From assembly GCF_029277305.1 (NCBI RefSeq), contig NZ_CP119526.1: 64,000 bases of DNA, one strand, 5' to 3'. Below, one piece after another: positions 8,685 through 15,890 of this stretch (its first letter is position 1; every line of letters begins with the position of its first letter). The position numbers and the translations under genes were made by a program. This stretch comes from Guptibacillus hwajinpoensis (GTDB lineage Bacteria > Bacillota > Bacilli > Bacillales > Guptibacillaceae). The notes below the pieces were generated by a model that saw only the letters and a program-made list of their open reading frames with translations, searched no databases and was not told where the DNA came from.

Positions 8685-9125
8685 ATGATTATAGAAGAAA
8701 CAGAGAATTATCCATATGAACTTCTTCTTGAAGCAGATCCGTCTATTCATAAGATTAGAGAATATGTTCAAAAAGGAAAATGCTTTATAGCAGTCGATCA
8801 AGAAGTGGTGGGTGTCTATATCTTAGTGACACACACCTCTAATAAAGCAGAAATAATGAACATTGCTGTCAAAGAGGAGGAAAGAGGAAGGGGACTAGGA
8901 AAACAGCTTATTCAAGATGCTTTACAGCGTGCAAAAGAGATGGGTGTGACTTCAGTAGAAATCGGCACAGGTAATTCGAGCATAGCTCAACTTGCTTTAT
9001 ATCAAAAATGTGGCTTTAGAATATGCGGTATTGTCCAAGGTTTCTTTGACGATTATCCTGAGCCAATTGTGGAGGACGGCATTCGCTGCCGAGATATGAT
9101 TCGTCTATCTTATCAAGTTAGCTAA
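8685..9125 (+). CDS. GNAT-family N-acetyltransferase, YvbK-like
   Basis: Cytosolic GCN5-related acetyltransferase of 146 aa, transferring acetyl from acetyl-CoA to an unknown amine. The acetyl-CoA loop is EERGRGLGKQLIQ (motif Q/RxxGxG/A) preceded by the strand IMNIAVKEE, and motif B ends LALYQKCGFRI. The sequence around YELLLEADPS and the C-terminus GIRCRDMIRLS resembles B. subtilis YvbK, whose substrate is not established to my knowledge. GTG codons at 8673 and 8679 are also in frame; the first lies within the GAGGAGG ribosome binding site, and ATG at 8685 gives the expected N-terminus. It follows the anchored protein gene by 18 bases and ends at a strong terminator. Confidence 0.85.
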   Translation: MIIEETENYPYELLLEADPSIHKIREYVQKGKCFIAVDQEVVGVYILVTHTSNKAEIMNIAVKEEERGRGLGKQLIQDALQRAKEMGVTSVEIGTGNSSIAQLALYQKCGFRICGIVQGFFDDYPEPIVEDGIRCRDMIRLSYQVS

Positions 9126-9133
9126 TGTGGAGG

Positions 9134-9161
9134 CTGCCGGTTTATACTCGGCAGTTTTTTT
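9134..9161 (+). terminator. Intrinsic terminator after the acetyltransferase gene
   Basis: Stem CTGCCG/CGGCAG followed by seven T residues, 9 bases after the stop. Confidence 0.9.
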
Positions 9162-9226
9162 AGTCTAAATCAGCAATCTAAGAGAGTGATACAATAGAAG
9201 ATAGAACTACTAAAGGAGTGGCTGAG

Positions 9227-10594
9227 GTGAACCCCGGTGAACTTACAAAAAAAAGCAGAATGCTAGAAACGATAATTGATAATGCTTACGAATGGCTAGT
9301 TGTCGTTAACAAAGATGGCATGATTGATTATATGAATAAAACATATTGTGAATTTCTTGAGGTTGATCGTGAAACGGTAGTAGGAAGACATGTGACAGAT
9401 GTAATAGAGAATACCCGTATGCATATCGTTGCTAGAAGTGGAAACATGGAGCTTGCTGATTTACAGTACATTCGCGGCAATTATATGATTGCAAACCGAG
9501 TTCCCATTTACCAAGACGACGAAATAATAGGAGCAGTAGGGACTGTTATTTTTCGTGATACTGAACAATGGAAACAGATGAATACGCATATCAAGGTTCT
9601 TCTATCTGAATTAGAATATTATCGAAGTGGATCCTCAAAGGAAAATGGTGCTAGCTATTCACTTTATGACATTGTGGGAACCTCTGAGCCGATAAGAAGT
9701 CTTAAAGAAAAGGTAAAGCAAGTTGCGAGCGGAAACGTCTCCGTTCTTATTCGTGGAGAAAGCGGAACTGGCAAAGAGTTATTTGCCCATAGCATTCATC
9801 AGCTTAGTGAACGTAGCAATCGTCCATTTATCAAGGTGAATTGCGGGGCCATACCTGATCAGTTACTTGAGTCTGAGCTGTTTGGATATGAAGAAGGAGC
9901 TTTTACTGGAGCAAAAAAAGGTGGGAAACTCGGGAAGTTTGAGCTAGCGGATAAAGGTACGATATTTCTTGATGAAATTGGTGATATGCCAGCAAATATG
10001 CAGGTGAAACTCTTACGTGTATTACAGGATCGAGAGGTAGAGCGAGTCGGTAGCCTGCGAACTAAAAAAGTGGACGTAAGAATTATTGCTGCAACCAATC
10101 GTCCTTTAGAGGCAATGGTAGAAGAACGGAGATTCCGAGAAGATCTATTCTATCGCATCAATGTAATTCAATTATTTATTCCTGCATTAAGGGAGCGGGT
10201 GCAAGATGTGAAGCCATTAGCAGAATCATTCGTTAGAAAGATTTCTGCGAAGGCTGGCAAGCGTGTCATTGGTATTGAAGATAATGCAATGCAATTACTT
10301 CTTCAACACAATTGGCCAGGAAATGCCCGTGAACTTGAAAATGCTCTTGAAGCATCTGTTCATTTAACCCGAACAGAAACAGTTGATGTTGCTTCTCTTC
10401 CTGATTACTTAAAGGAGAACGAAGGACTTGTTACAGGTAATCGTAAGCTTAAGGATATAGTAGAAAAAGCAGAATGTGAAGCGATACGTAAAACCCTTAT
10501 CCAATGTGAGAATGATAAACTTGCTGCTGCAAAAATTCTTGGTATTGGAAAAACAAGCTTATACGATAAAATCAATAAGTATGATTTGGTTTAG
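9227..10594 (+). CDS. Sigma-54-dependent transcriptional activator (PAS, AAA+, Fis-type HTH)
   Basis: Enhancer-binding protein that opens sigma-54 promoters using ATP. Order: PAS domain (about residues 15-125), AAA+ core (about 145-380) with Walker A GESGTGKE, the sigma-54 contact loop GAFTGA and Walker B TIFLDEIGDMP, then a Fis-type HTH at the C-terminus (AAKILGIGKTSLYDKINKY). No receiver domain is present, so the PAS domain probably senses a small molecule or redox state. I chose GTG at 9227, 8 bases after AAAGGAG; GTG at 9218 is also in frame but lies within that sequence. The gene precedes the ketone-body operon, whose promoter has sigma-54 elements, so it is its likely activator. Confidence 0.93.
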   Translation: MNPGELTKKSRMLETIIDNAYEWLVVVNKDGMIDYMNKTYCEFLEVDRETVVGRHVTDVIENTRMHIVARSGNMELADLQYIRGNYMIANRVPIYQDDEIIGAVGTVIFRDTEQWKQMNTHIKVLLSELEYYRSGSSKENGASYSLYDIVGTSEPIRSLKEKVKQVASGNVSVLIRGESGTGKELFAHSIHQLSERSNRPFIKVNCGAIPDQLLESELFGYEEGAFTGAKKGGKLGKFELADKGTIFLDEIGDMPANMQVKLLRVLQDREVERVGSLRTKKVDVRIIAATNRPLEAMVEERRFREDLFYRINVIQLFIPALRERVQDVKPLAESFVRKISAKAGKRVIGIEDNAMQLLLQHNWPGNARELENALEASVHLTRTETVDVASLPDYLKENEGLVTGNRKLKDIVEKAECEAIRKTLIQCENDKLAAAKILGIGKTSLYDKINKYDLV

Positions 10595-10598
10595 ATTT

Positions 10599-10634
10599 TT
10601 CCAGAAAACCGGAATTCATTCCGTTTTTCTGGAA
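10599..10634 (+). promoter_or_regulatory. Candidate upstream activator site (inverted pair), also terminator-like
   Basis: Two 17-base arms (10599-10615 and 10618-10634) match as an inverted repeat with one mismatch. Each arm follows TTCCAGAAAANCGGAAT, and a T-rich stretch follows. The left arm recurs with two changes at 10700-10718, about 100 bp downstream, which points to a protein-binding site for the sigma-54 activator. Its position right after the activator stop suggests it also ends that transcript. Confidence 0.6.
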
Positions 10635-10699
10635 TTTTTGTTTTTATAGGTTAATGAATTGAGAAGTTACTTGTGACTTTCGTATATATAATGCGTTTA

Positions 10700-10718
10700 T
10701 TCCGGAAAATCGGAATTC
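10700..10718 (+). promoter_or_regulatory. Second candidate upstream activator site
   Basis: TTCCGGAAAATCGGAATTC matches 17 of 19 bases of the element at 10599-10617. It lies about 80 bp upstream of the sigma-54 promoter, a normal distance for an enhancer of this class. Confidence 0.55.
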
Positions 10719-10745
10719 GATAATGGTTTTTTTTATCGCAGGTTA

Positions 10746-10759
10746 AGTAAACGCTTACA
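10746..10759 (+). promoter_or_regulatory. Candidate CcpA site (cre) upstream of scoA
   Basis: AGTAAACGCTTACA matches the cre consensus TGWAANCGNTNWCA at all but the first base and is nearly palindromic. It lies 21 bp upstream of the sigma-54 -24 element and would bring the operon under carbon catabolite control. Confidence 0.6.
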
Positions 10760-10780
10760 TTTTAGTGAACTTTCACTAAT

Positions 10781-10796
10781 TGGCATGGAACTTGCA
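10781..10796 (+). promoter_or_regulatory. Sigma-54 (-24/-12) promoter of the ketone-body operon
   Basis: TGGCATGGAACTTGCA matches the sigma-54 consensus TGGCACN5TTGCA except for one base, with GG and GC separated by exactly 10 bases. It starts 51 bp before the scoA ATG and is preceded by a sigma-54 activator gene. Confidence 0.9.
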
Positions 10797-10831
10797 TCAT
10801 ATGTAAGAGAAGACGAAAAGGAGTTGTGAAT

Positions 10832-11524
10832 ATGAAAAGACAATTTATGAATGGATATGATGCGGTAAAAGATATCGCAGACGGATCAACCATAATGGTT
10901 GGTGGATTTGGATTAGTTGGGATACCGGAACAAATGATTCTAGGCTTAGTTGAGTCAGGCGTTAAAGGACTAACAGTAATATCTAATAATTGTGGTGTGG
11001 ATGATTGGGGACTTGGTCTTCTACTTAAAAATCATCAAATAACTAAAATGATTGGATCTTACGTTGGAGAAAATAAAGAGTTTGAGCGTCAGGTACTATC
11101 AGGCGAACTTGAGGTGGAATTAACGCCACAAGGAACCCTTGCTGAACGAATTCGTGCAGGTGGTGCGGGCATACCAGCATTTTATACGCCAGCAGGAGTT
11201 GGCACACCGGTGGCTGAGGGTAAAGAGACAAGAGTATTTGATGGAAAGGAATATGTGTTAGAAAAAGGGTTGAAAGCAGACTATAGCCTCATCAGAGCGC
11301 TGAAAGCAGATGAAATGGGGAACTTGATTTACAACAAAACGGCACGTAATTTTAATCCAATGATTGCTGCAGCTGGTAAGGTTACTTTAGTAGAAGTCGA
11401 GCAAATAGTACCGACTGGCATGATCGAACCAGACCAAATACATACGCCTGGTATTTATGTACAGGGACTACTTGAAGCAGTACAAGAAAAACGTATCGAA
11501 CGAAGAACCGTTCGTGAGGGATAG
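10832..11524 (+). CDS. scoA: 3-oxoacid CoA-transferase subunit A (succinyl-CoA:acetoacetate type)
   Basis: Alpha subunit of a family I CoA transferase that moves CoA to acetoacetate, the entry step for ketone bodies. The protein begins MKRQFMNGYDAVKDIADGS and has the CoA-binding glycine-rich signature GGFGLVGIPEQMI, then SNNCGVDDWGLG and a GAGIPAFYTPAGVGTP segment, all typical of the A subunit. Length 230 aa is normal. ATG at 10832 has AAAGGAG 8 bases upstream; a GTG at 10826 is too close to it. The neighbours (subunit B, GntP-type permease, SDR dehydrogenase, thiolase) resemble the B. subtilis yxjC-scoA-scoB-yxjF cluster, which supports this choice over a propionate or butyrate CoA transferase. 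Confidence 0.88.
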   Translation: MKRQFMNGYDAVKDIADGSTIMVGGFGLVGIPEQMILGLVESGVKGLTVISNNCGVDDWGLGLLLKNHQITKMIGSYVGENKEFERQVLSGELEVELTPQGTLAERIRAGGAGIPAFYTPAGVGTPVAEGKETRVFDGKEYVLEKGLKADYSLIRALKADEMGNLIYNKTARNFNPMIAAAGKVTLVEVEQIVPTGMIEPDQIHTPGIYVQGLLEAVQEKRIERRTVREG

Positions 11525-11536
11525 GGGAGATATAGA

Positions 11537-12205
11537 ATGAAAGGAATTAAAAGCAACGTAAGAGAACGAATCGCTAGAAGAGCTGAACAAGAAATTGAGA
11601 GCGGTTACTATGTCAATCTCGGTATTGGAATGCCCACTCTAGTAGCGAATTATATTTCTGAAGATAAAGTTGTGGTGCTTCAATCAGAGAATGGGTTACT
11701 TGGCATTGGTGAATATCCAGCTGAAGATGAAGTTGAACCTGATCTTATTAATGCAGGTAAAGAAACGGTAACAGCAATAAAAGGAGCTTCTTACTTTAAT
11801 AGCGCCGAATCGTTCGGAATGATTCGCGGAGGGCATATTGACCTTGCCATCCTTGGAGGAATGGAAGTTTCTAGCCAAGGAGATCTCGCGAATTGGATGA
11901 TCCCCGGTAAGATGATTAAAGGTATGGGGGGAGCGATGGATCTAGTACATGGAGCCCAAAAAATTACGGTGATTATGGATCACGTTAACAAGGATGGGGC
12001 TCCAAAGATTGTTAACGGGTGTTCGCTACCATTAACTGGAAAAGGCGTCGTTAATCGTATTATTACTGATCGTGCTGTGCTAGATGTAACAAATGAAGGC
12101 TTAGTTGTTAGAGAAATAGCAAATGGATTTACGTTAGAAGAGGTTAAGAATTCAACAGAACCAGACATAATTGTTTCAGCATCAATTCGCTATGATGCGT
12201 ATTAA
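11537..12205 (+). CDS. scoB: 3-oxoacid CoA-transferase subunit B
   Basis: Beta subunit of the same CoA transferase. It carries the catalytic Glu in LQSENGLLGIGEYP, the residue that forms the glutamyl-CoA thioester in this family, and the N-terminal GYYVNLGIGMPTLV segment. Length 222 aa matches characterised B subunits. It starts 12 bases after the scoA stop with GGGGAGA upstream, so the two subunits are made from one transcript. GNGCSLPLTG-type residues near 160 complete the substrate site. Together with subunit A it would convert acetoacetate plus succinyl-CoA to acetoacetyl-CoA, which the downstream thiolase splits. Confidence 0.9.
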   Translation: MKGIKSNVRERIARRAEQEIESGYYVNLGIGMPTLVANYISEDKVVVLQSENGLLGIGEYPAEDEVEPDLINAGKETVTAIKGASYFNSAESFGMIRGGHIDLAILGGMEVSSQGDLANWMIPGKMIKGMGGAMDLVHGAQKITVIMDHVNKDGAPKIVNGCSLPLTGKGVVNRIITDRAVLDVTNEGLVVREIANGFTLEEVKNSTEPDIIVSASIRYDAY

Positions 12206-12220
12206 TAAGGGGGAAAAGTC

Positions 12221-13540
12221 ATGTTAAGTATGATTGGTTTAATTGGCGGACTACTACTTCTCATCTATCTCACGATGAAGGGTATGAATCTACTTGTAGC
12301 AGGACCGCTATGCGCAATTGTGGTAGCTTTACTAAGTGGATTACCACTTTTTCCACAGCTTGTAGAAGAGGGAATGCCGAACTATGTTGGTAACTATATG
12401 GGAGGATTTTCAGGATTTGTTGCAGCATGGTTTCCAATGTTCCTACTCGGTGCTATTTTTGGAAAGGTAATGGAGGATAGTGGTGCAGCTGACAGCGTTT
12501 CGAAATGGGTTGTGGAGAAGCTTGGATTAAAGCAAGCCGTTCTCGCGATCGTCCTTGCCTGTGCGATCTTAACTTACGGCGGTGTTAGTCTCTTTGTTGT
12601 TGCCTTTTCGGTATATCCAATGGCAGTGAGTTTATTTAAACAAGCAGATCTACCACGAAGGTTTATTCCAGCAACGCTTGCATTTGGTTCTGTTACGTTC
12701 ACTATGACATCTGCAGGCTCACCTGAGATTCAAAACTGGATTCCGATCGAATATTTAAATACGAGTCCATATGCAGGTTGGGAAGTGAGCTTAATTGTTG
12801 CACTATTCATGGCTTTGTTCGGCTACTGGTGGCTGAAACGAATGATTACAAAAGCGGTTGCTAAAGGAGAACGGTTTGAAGGACGAAAGGAAGATCCAGA
12901 AATTGAAAATCGTCCACTGCCACATCCTTTGCTTGGTCTTGTACCACTTGTGATTGTCTTAATTATTTCATTTATTTTCCACGATGACTTAAAGCAATCT
13001 GCGCTTATTATCGCATTGCTAGGCGGTATACTATCGACGTATTTATTAAACCGGAAATACTTTGCGAACTTTGGCCGTGCTGTTTCGGATGGCACACTCG
13101 GTGCATTAATTGCAATTGGTAATACGGCTGCAGTTGTTGGCTTTGGTGGCGTTGCTAAAGCAGTTCCTGCATTTGAAACAGCTGTTAATTTCATGACAGG
13201 TATCCCAGGAAGCCCATTAATTGGAGGGGCAATTGCTGTAAGTGTGATTGCAGGATTAACAGGATCTGCATCAGGTGGTCAGGTCATTGCTTTACCAATT
13301 CTTGCACCTCATTATATTGATGCAGGTGTGAATGCAGAGGCATTGCATCGAACGATTGCGATTTCTTCTGGTGCACTCGACTCTCTACCTCATAATGGTT
13401 ATGTAGTTACAACGATCCGAGCTATTTGTGGAGAAACGCATCAAGATGCATATGGAGCAGTAGGAGCATTAACCGTCATAGTTCCTCTAATAGGACTTGC
13501 TCTAGCTATTGTATTATTCAGTCTTGGACTCGGAATCTAA
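12221..13540 (+). CDS. GntP-family permease, probable 3-hydroxybutyrate/short-chain acid transporter
   Basis: Polytopic inner membrane protein of 439 aa with about twelve hydrophobic segments, of the gluconate:H+ symporter (GntP) family. Family features include the opening GLIGGLLLLIYLTMKGMNLL and the later GLTGSASGGQVIALPILAP and DSLPHNGYVV motifs. In B. subtilis the GntP-family gene yxjC lies next to scoA and scoB, and placement between CoA transferase and hydroxybutyrate dehydrogenase genes argues for uptake of 3-hydroxybutyrate or acetoacetate here rather than gluconate. It follows scoB by 15 bases with SD AAGGGGGA. Substrate assignment is inferred from context. Confidence 0.88.
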   Translation: MLSMIGLIGGLLLLIYLTMKGMNLLVAGPLCAIVVALLSGLPLFPQLVEEGMPNYVGNYMGGFSGFVAAWFPMFLLGAIFGKVMEDSGAADSVSKWVVEKLGLKQAVLAIVLACAILTYGGVSLFVVAFSVYPMAVSLFKQADLPRRFIPATLAFGSVTFTMTSAGSPEIQNWIPIEYLNTSPYAGWEVSLIVALFMALFGYWWLKRMITKAVAKGERFEGRKEDPEIENRPLPHPLLGLVPLVIVLIISFIFHDDLKQSALIIALLGGILSTYLLNRKYFANFGRAVSDGTLGALIAIGNTAAVVGFGGVAKAVPAFETAVNFMTGIPGSPLIGGAIAVSVIAGLTGSASGGQVIALPILAPHYIDAGVNAEALHRTIAISSGALDSLPHNGYVVTTIRAICGETHQDAYGAVGALTVIVPLIGLALAIVLFSLGLGI

Positions 13541-13561
13541 TAGAATGGAGGTTGAAGAATT

Positions 13562-14341
13562 TTGTTAGTTGAGAATAAGGTAGTTGTGATTACTGGGGCA
13601 GCAAGTGGAATCGGTAAAGAGCTAGCCGCTGTTTTTGCGGAAAATGGGGCTCAGGTTATTCTAAGCGACTTAGATGAAGATAAAGTAAAGCAGGCTGCAT
13701 ACGAAATGAATGAAAAAGGTGCAGATACGATTGGTATCCGCTGTGATGTTACAAGCGAAAAAGAAGTGGAAGAGTTAGTCAATCAAACACTCAATCACTA
13801 CAATCGAATCGACGTATTCATTAATAATGCAGGGCTTCAACATGTTTCAGAAATTGAATTTTTTCCAATAGAGAAATTCGAGCTGCTAACAAAGGTAATG
13901 CTGGTTGCTCCTTTCATAGCAACCAAACTAGTATTTCCAGTTATGAAAAAACAAAAGTTTGGTAGGATCATAAACATGGCATCAATCAACGGGCTTGTTG
14001 GCTTTTCTGGTAAAGCAGCTTACAACAGTGCGAAGCATGGTGTCATTGGATTAACAAAAGTAGCAGCACTAGAAGGAGCAGAGCATGGTATAACTGTGAA
14101 TGCAGTATGCCCTGGATATGTTGATACGCCACTCGTACGTGGGCAACTTGAAGACCTTGCATCAACGAGAGATGTTCCACTTGAAAAGGTACTAGAAGAA
14201 GTGATTTATCCACTTGTACCACAAAAAAGGTTACTGTCAGTTCAAGAAATAGCAGATTATACGATGTTTTTAGCGAGTGATAAAGCTAAAGGTGTAACTG
14301 GTCAGGCAGTTGTAATTGATGGAGGGTATACAGCACAATAA
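13562..14341 (+). CDS. 3-hydroxybutyrate dehydrogenase (SDR family)
   Basis: Classical short-chain dehydrogenase of 259 aa, expected to oxidise 3-hydroxybutyrate to acetoacetate with NAD+. It has the nucleotide-binding TGAASGIG, the NNAG motif as INNAGLQHVSEIE, catalytic Ser in NMASINGL, and the YxxxK pair as YNSAKHG. GLQHVSEIE and the proline-rich QKRLLSVQEIADY C-terminus match 3-hydroxybutyrate dehydrogenases, including B. subtilis YxjF. The start is TTG at 13562, with TGGAGG about 11 bases upstream. It is the fourth gene of the sigma-54-dependent operon. Identification rests on motifs and context together. Confidence 0.88.
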   Translation: MLVENKVVVITGAASGIGKELAAVFAENGAQVILSDLDEDKVKQAAYEMNEKGADTIGIRCDVTSEKEVEELVNQTLNHYNRIDVFINNAGLQHVSEIEFFPIEKFELLTKVMLVAPFIATKLVFPVMKKQKFGRIINMASINGLVGFSGKAAYNSAKHGVIGLTKVAALEGAEHGITVNAVCPGYVDTPLVRGQLEDLASTRDVPLEKVLEEVIYPLVPQKRLLSVQEIADYTMFLASDKAKGVTGQAVVIDGGYTAQ

Positions 14342-14344
14342 ACT

Positions 14345-14358
14345 TGTAAACGCTTTCC
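14345..14358 (+). promoter_or_regulatory. Candidate internal cre site before the thiolase gene
   Basis: TGTAAACGCTTTCC matches the cre consensus except at the last base. It lies in the 54-bp gap between dehydrogenase and thiolase, where bound CcpA could act as a roadblock. Confidence 0.5.
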
Positions 14359-14395
14359 TTTTATTTGTAAAATAGAGAGGAATGGAGGGAGAAAC

Positions 14396-15575
14396 ATGAA
14401 AGATGTATTTATTCTAGAAGGTGCCAGAACACCATTTGGAACGTTCGGAGGCTCTCTAAAAGATGTTAGTCCAACTGATTTAGGTATTGTGGCAAGTAAG
14501 GAAGCTTTAAGAAAGAGTGGCGTCGAGGCTTCCGAGATTGACCTTTCTGTAATAGGAAATGTTATTCATTCTACTTCAAATGCATCGTATCTCGCTAGGC
14601 ATATAGCGCTTGGAGCAGGTGTACCAATCGAAAGTCCAGCACTGACCGTTAATCGTCTATGTGGATCTGGTATGCAGTCAGTTATTTCGGCTGCTCAGTC
14701 CATTATGATGGATGAAGGGAAAACGGCACTTGCAGGTGGTGCTGACAACATGAGTTTATCTCCTTATGCTCTTAGAGGCAGTCGCTTTGGGGCGAAAACT
14801 GGAGCACCTAAAATCGACGATATGCTAATGGCAACTTTAACGGATGAATACACAGGGTTTGGAATGGGGATAACGGGAGAAAATCTAGCTGAGCAATATA
14901 GTATTTCTCGTGAGGATCAAGATCAATTTGCATTTGAGAGTCAGCAAAGAGCAGCGCGTGCAAGAGAGCAGGGTCTTTTTGCTGAGGAGATTGCATCAGT
15001 AGAAGTAACTAGCTCTAAAGGTGTGAACCACATTTTAGTAGATGAACATATTCGTGAAGGAACAACAGTAGAGAAGCTTGCCTCATTGAAACCTGCATTT
15101 CGGAAAAATGGTACAGTAACGGGTGGAAATGCAAGTGGTATTAACGATGGAGCAGCAGCCGTCGTGTTAGCAGGAGAAGACTATTTATCATCCAATAATC
15201 GTGCACCGCTAGCGCGAATCGTCTCATGGGGGATAGCTGGTGTAGATCCTTCTATAATGGGGATTGGACCGGTTCCTGCTATCAAGAAGGCATTGCATAA
15301 TGCGAATCTCACTATTCAAGAAATGGACCTTATTGAAGTAAACGAAGCGTTTGCCGCCCAGTATTTAGCAGTAGAAAAAAGCGCTTGAACTGGATCGATC
15401 AAAAGTGAATGTGAATGGTGGTGCGATTGCGCTCGGGCACCCAGTAGGTGCAAGTGGCACAAGAGTACTATACACCTTAATTAAAGAATTAAAGCGACGA
15501 AATGGAAAGTATGGAGTAGCCTCACTTTGTATTGGTGGGGGACAAGGAATTGCCATTGTTGTTGAAGTAATGTAA
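14396..15575 (+). pseudogene. Acetyl-CoA acetyltransferase (thiolase), frameshifted by one base
   Basis: Degradative thiolase that would cleave acetoacetyl-CoA into two acetyl-CoA, completing the pathway. Frame 1 (14396-15388, 330 aa) carries the N-terminus EGARTPFGTFGGS, the nucleophile Cys in NRLCGSGMQS and the NEAFAAQ motif, then ends prematurely after EKSA. The next frame resumes at 15381 with ELDRSKVNVNGGAIALGHPV, containing the catalytic His, and the CIGGGQGIAIVVE segment with the second Cys, ending at 15575. The break is at a run of six A residues (15375-15380); five would restore one frame of about 392 aa. It could be a sequencing error, a recent mutation or corrected by polymerase slippage. 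The rest of the gene looks unscarred, so inactivation is recent or not real. Confidence 0.85.
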
Positions 15576-15589
15576 TTAGTCAGAAAACA

Positions 15590-15618
15590 TTTGCAATTAA
15601 TATAGGCTTTAGTATAAT
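15590..15618 (+). promoter_or_regulatory. Sigma-A promoter of the rsgA leader transcript
   Basis: TTGCAA (15590-15595), 17 bases, then TATAAT (15613-15618). It is placed to start a transcript near 15625, 28 bases before a small ORF and well upstream of the GTPase gene. Confidence 0.8.
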
Positions 15619-15652
15619 AGACTTATCAAGTATCGGAAAGGGGTTGTGCATT

Positions 15653-15721
15653 ATGGTAAATTTCAATAATCGTTTATTGCTAATTGCATATTGTGCACAG
15701 TCCGATCGGGGTCATTATTAG
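15653..15721 (+). CDS. 22-residue leader peptide ORF upstream of the RsgA-type GTPase
   Basis: ATG at 15653 with AAAGGGG ending 9 bases before it opens a 22-codon frame encoding MVNFNNRLLLIAYCAQSDRG followed by HY and a TAG stop. No homologue is known to me. It sits between a strong sigma-A promoter and an intrinsic terminator, which is the arrangement of an attenuator leader peptide. Codons 14-17 overlap the segment that can pair with the 5' side of the terminator, so ribosome position would decide which RNA fold forms. The mix of residues does not single out one amino acid as the signal; translation inhibition is a better guess. Expression is not proven. Confidence 0.55.
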   Translation: MVNFNNRLLLIAYCAQSDRGHY

Positions 15722-15750
15722 AAGTGATTTTCTTCTGATTAACAAGTATA

Positions 15751-15783
15751 AAACCATGGACTGTGCACTCCTGTCCATGGTTT
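15751..15783 (+). terminator. Leader terminator with competing antiterminator
   Basis: An 11-base perfect stem (15751-15761 with 15773-15783) followed by a T-rich tail. GGACTGTGCAC at 15758-15768 overlaps its 5' arm and loop and is exactly complementary to GTGCACAGTCC at 15693-15703, giving a mutually exclusive fold. Confidence 0.7.
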
Positions 15784-15822
15784 TATTACATTTCTAGCAT
15801 GTTAATACATGCGAACTGTATT

Positions 15823-15854
15823 GAAAAGCCGGCTGTTTAGTACGGCTCTTTTTT
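15823..15854 (+). terminator. Second terminator before the RsgA-type GTPase gene
   Basis: Stem AGCCG/CGGCT with an 11-base loop, followed by CTTTTTTA. It lies 36 bases before the TTG start of the GTPase gene, in tandem with the leader terminator. Confidence 0.65.
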
Positions 15855-15890
15855 ATACAGTAAATGACTTATTAATCAGGAGGCATACAA

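Noticed and set aside
15375..15381. Programmed -1 frameshift at A-AAA-AAG in the thiolase gene
   Set aside because: The codon phase is wrong, and restoring the frame needs +1, not -1; a simple indel or transcript slippage fits better.
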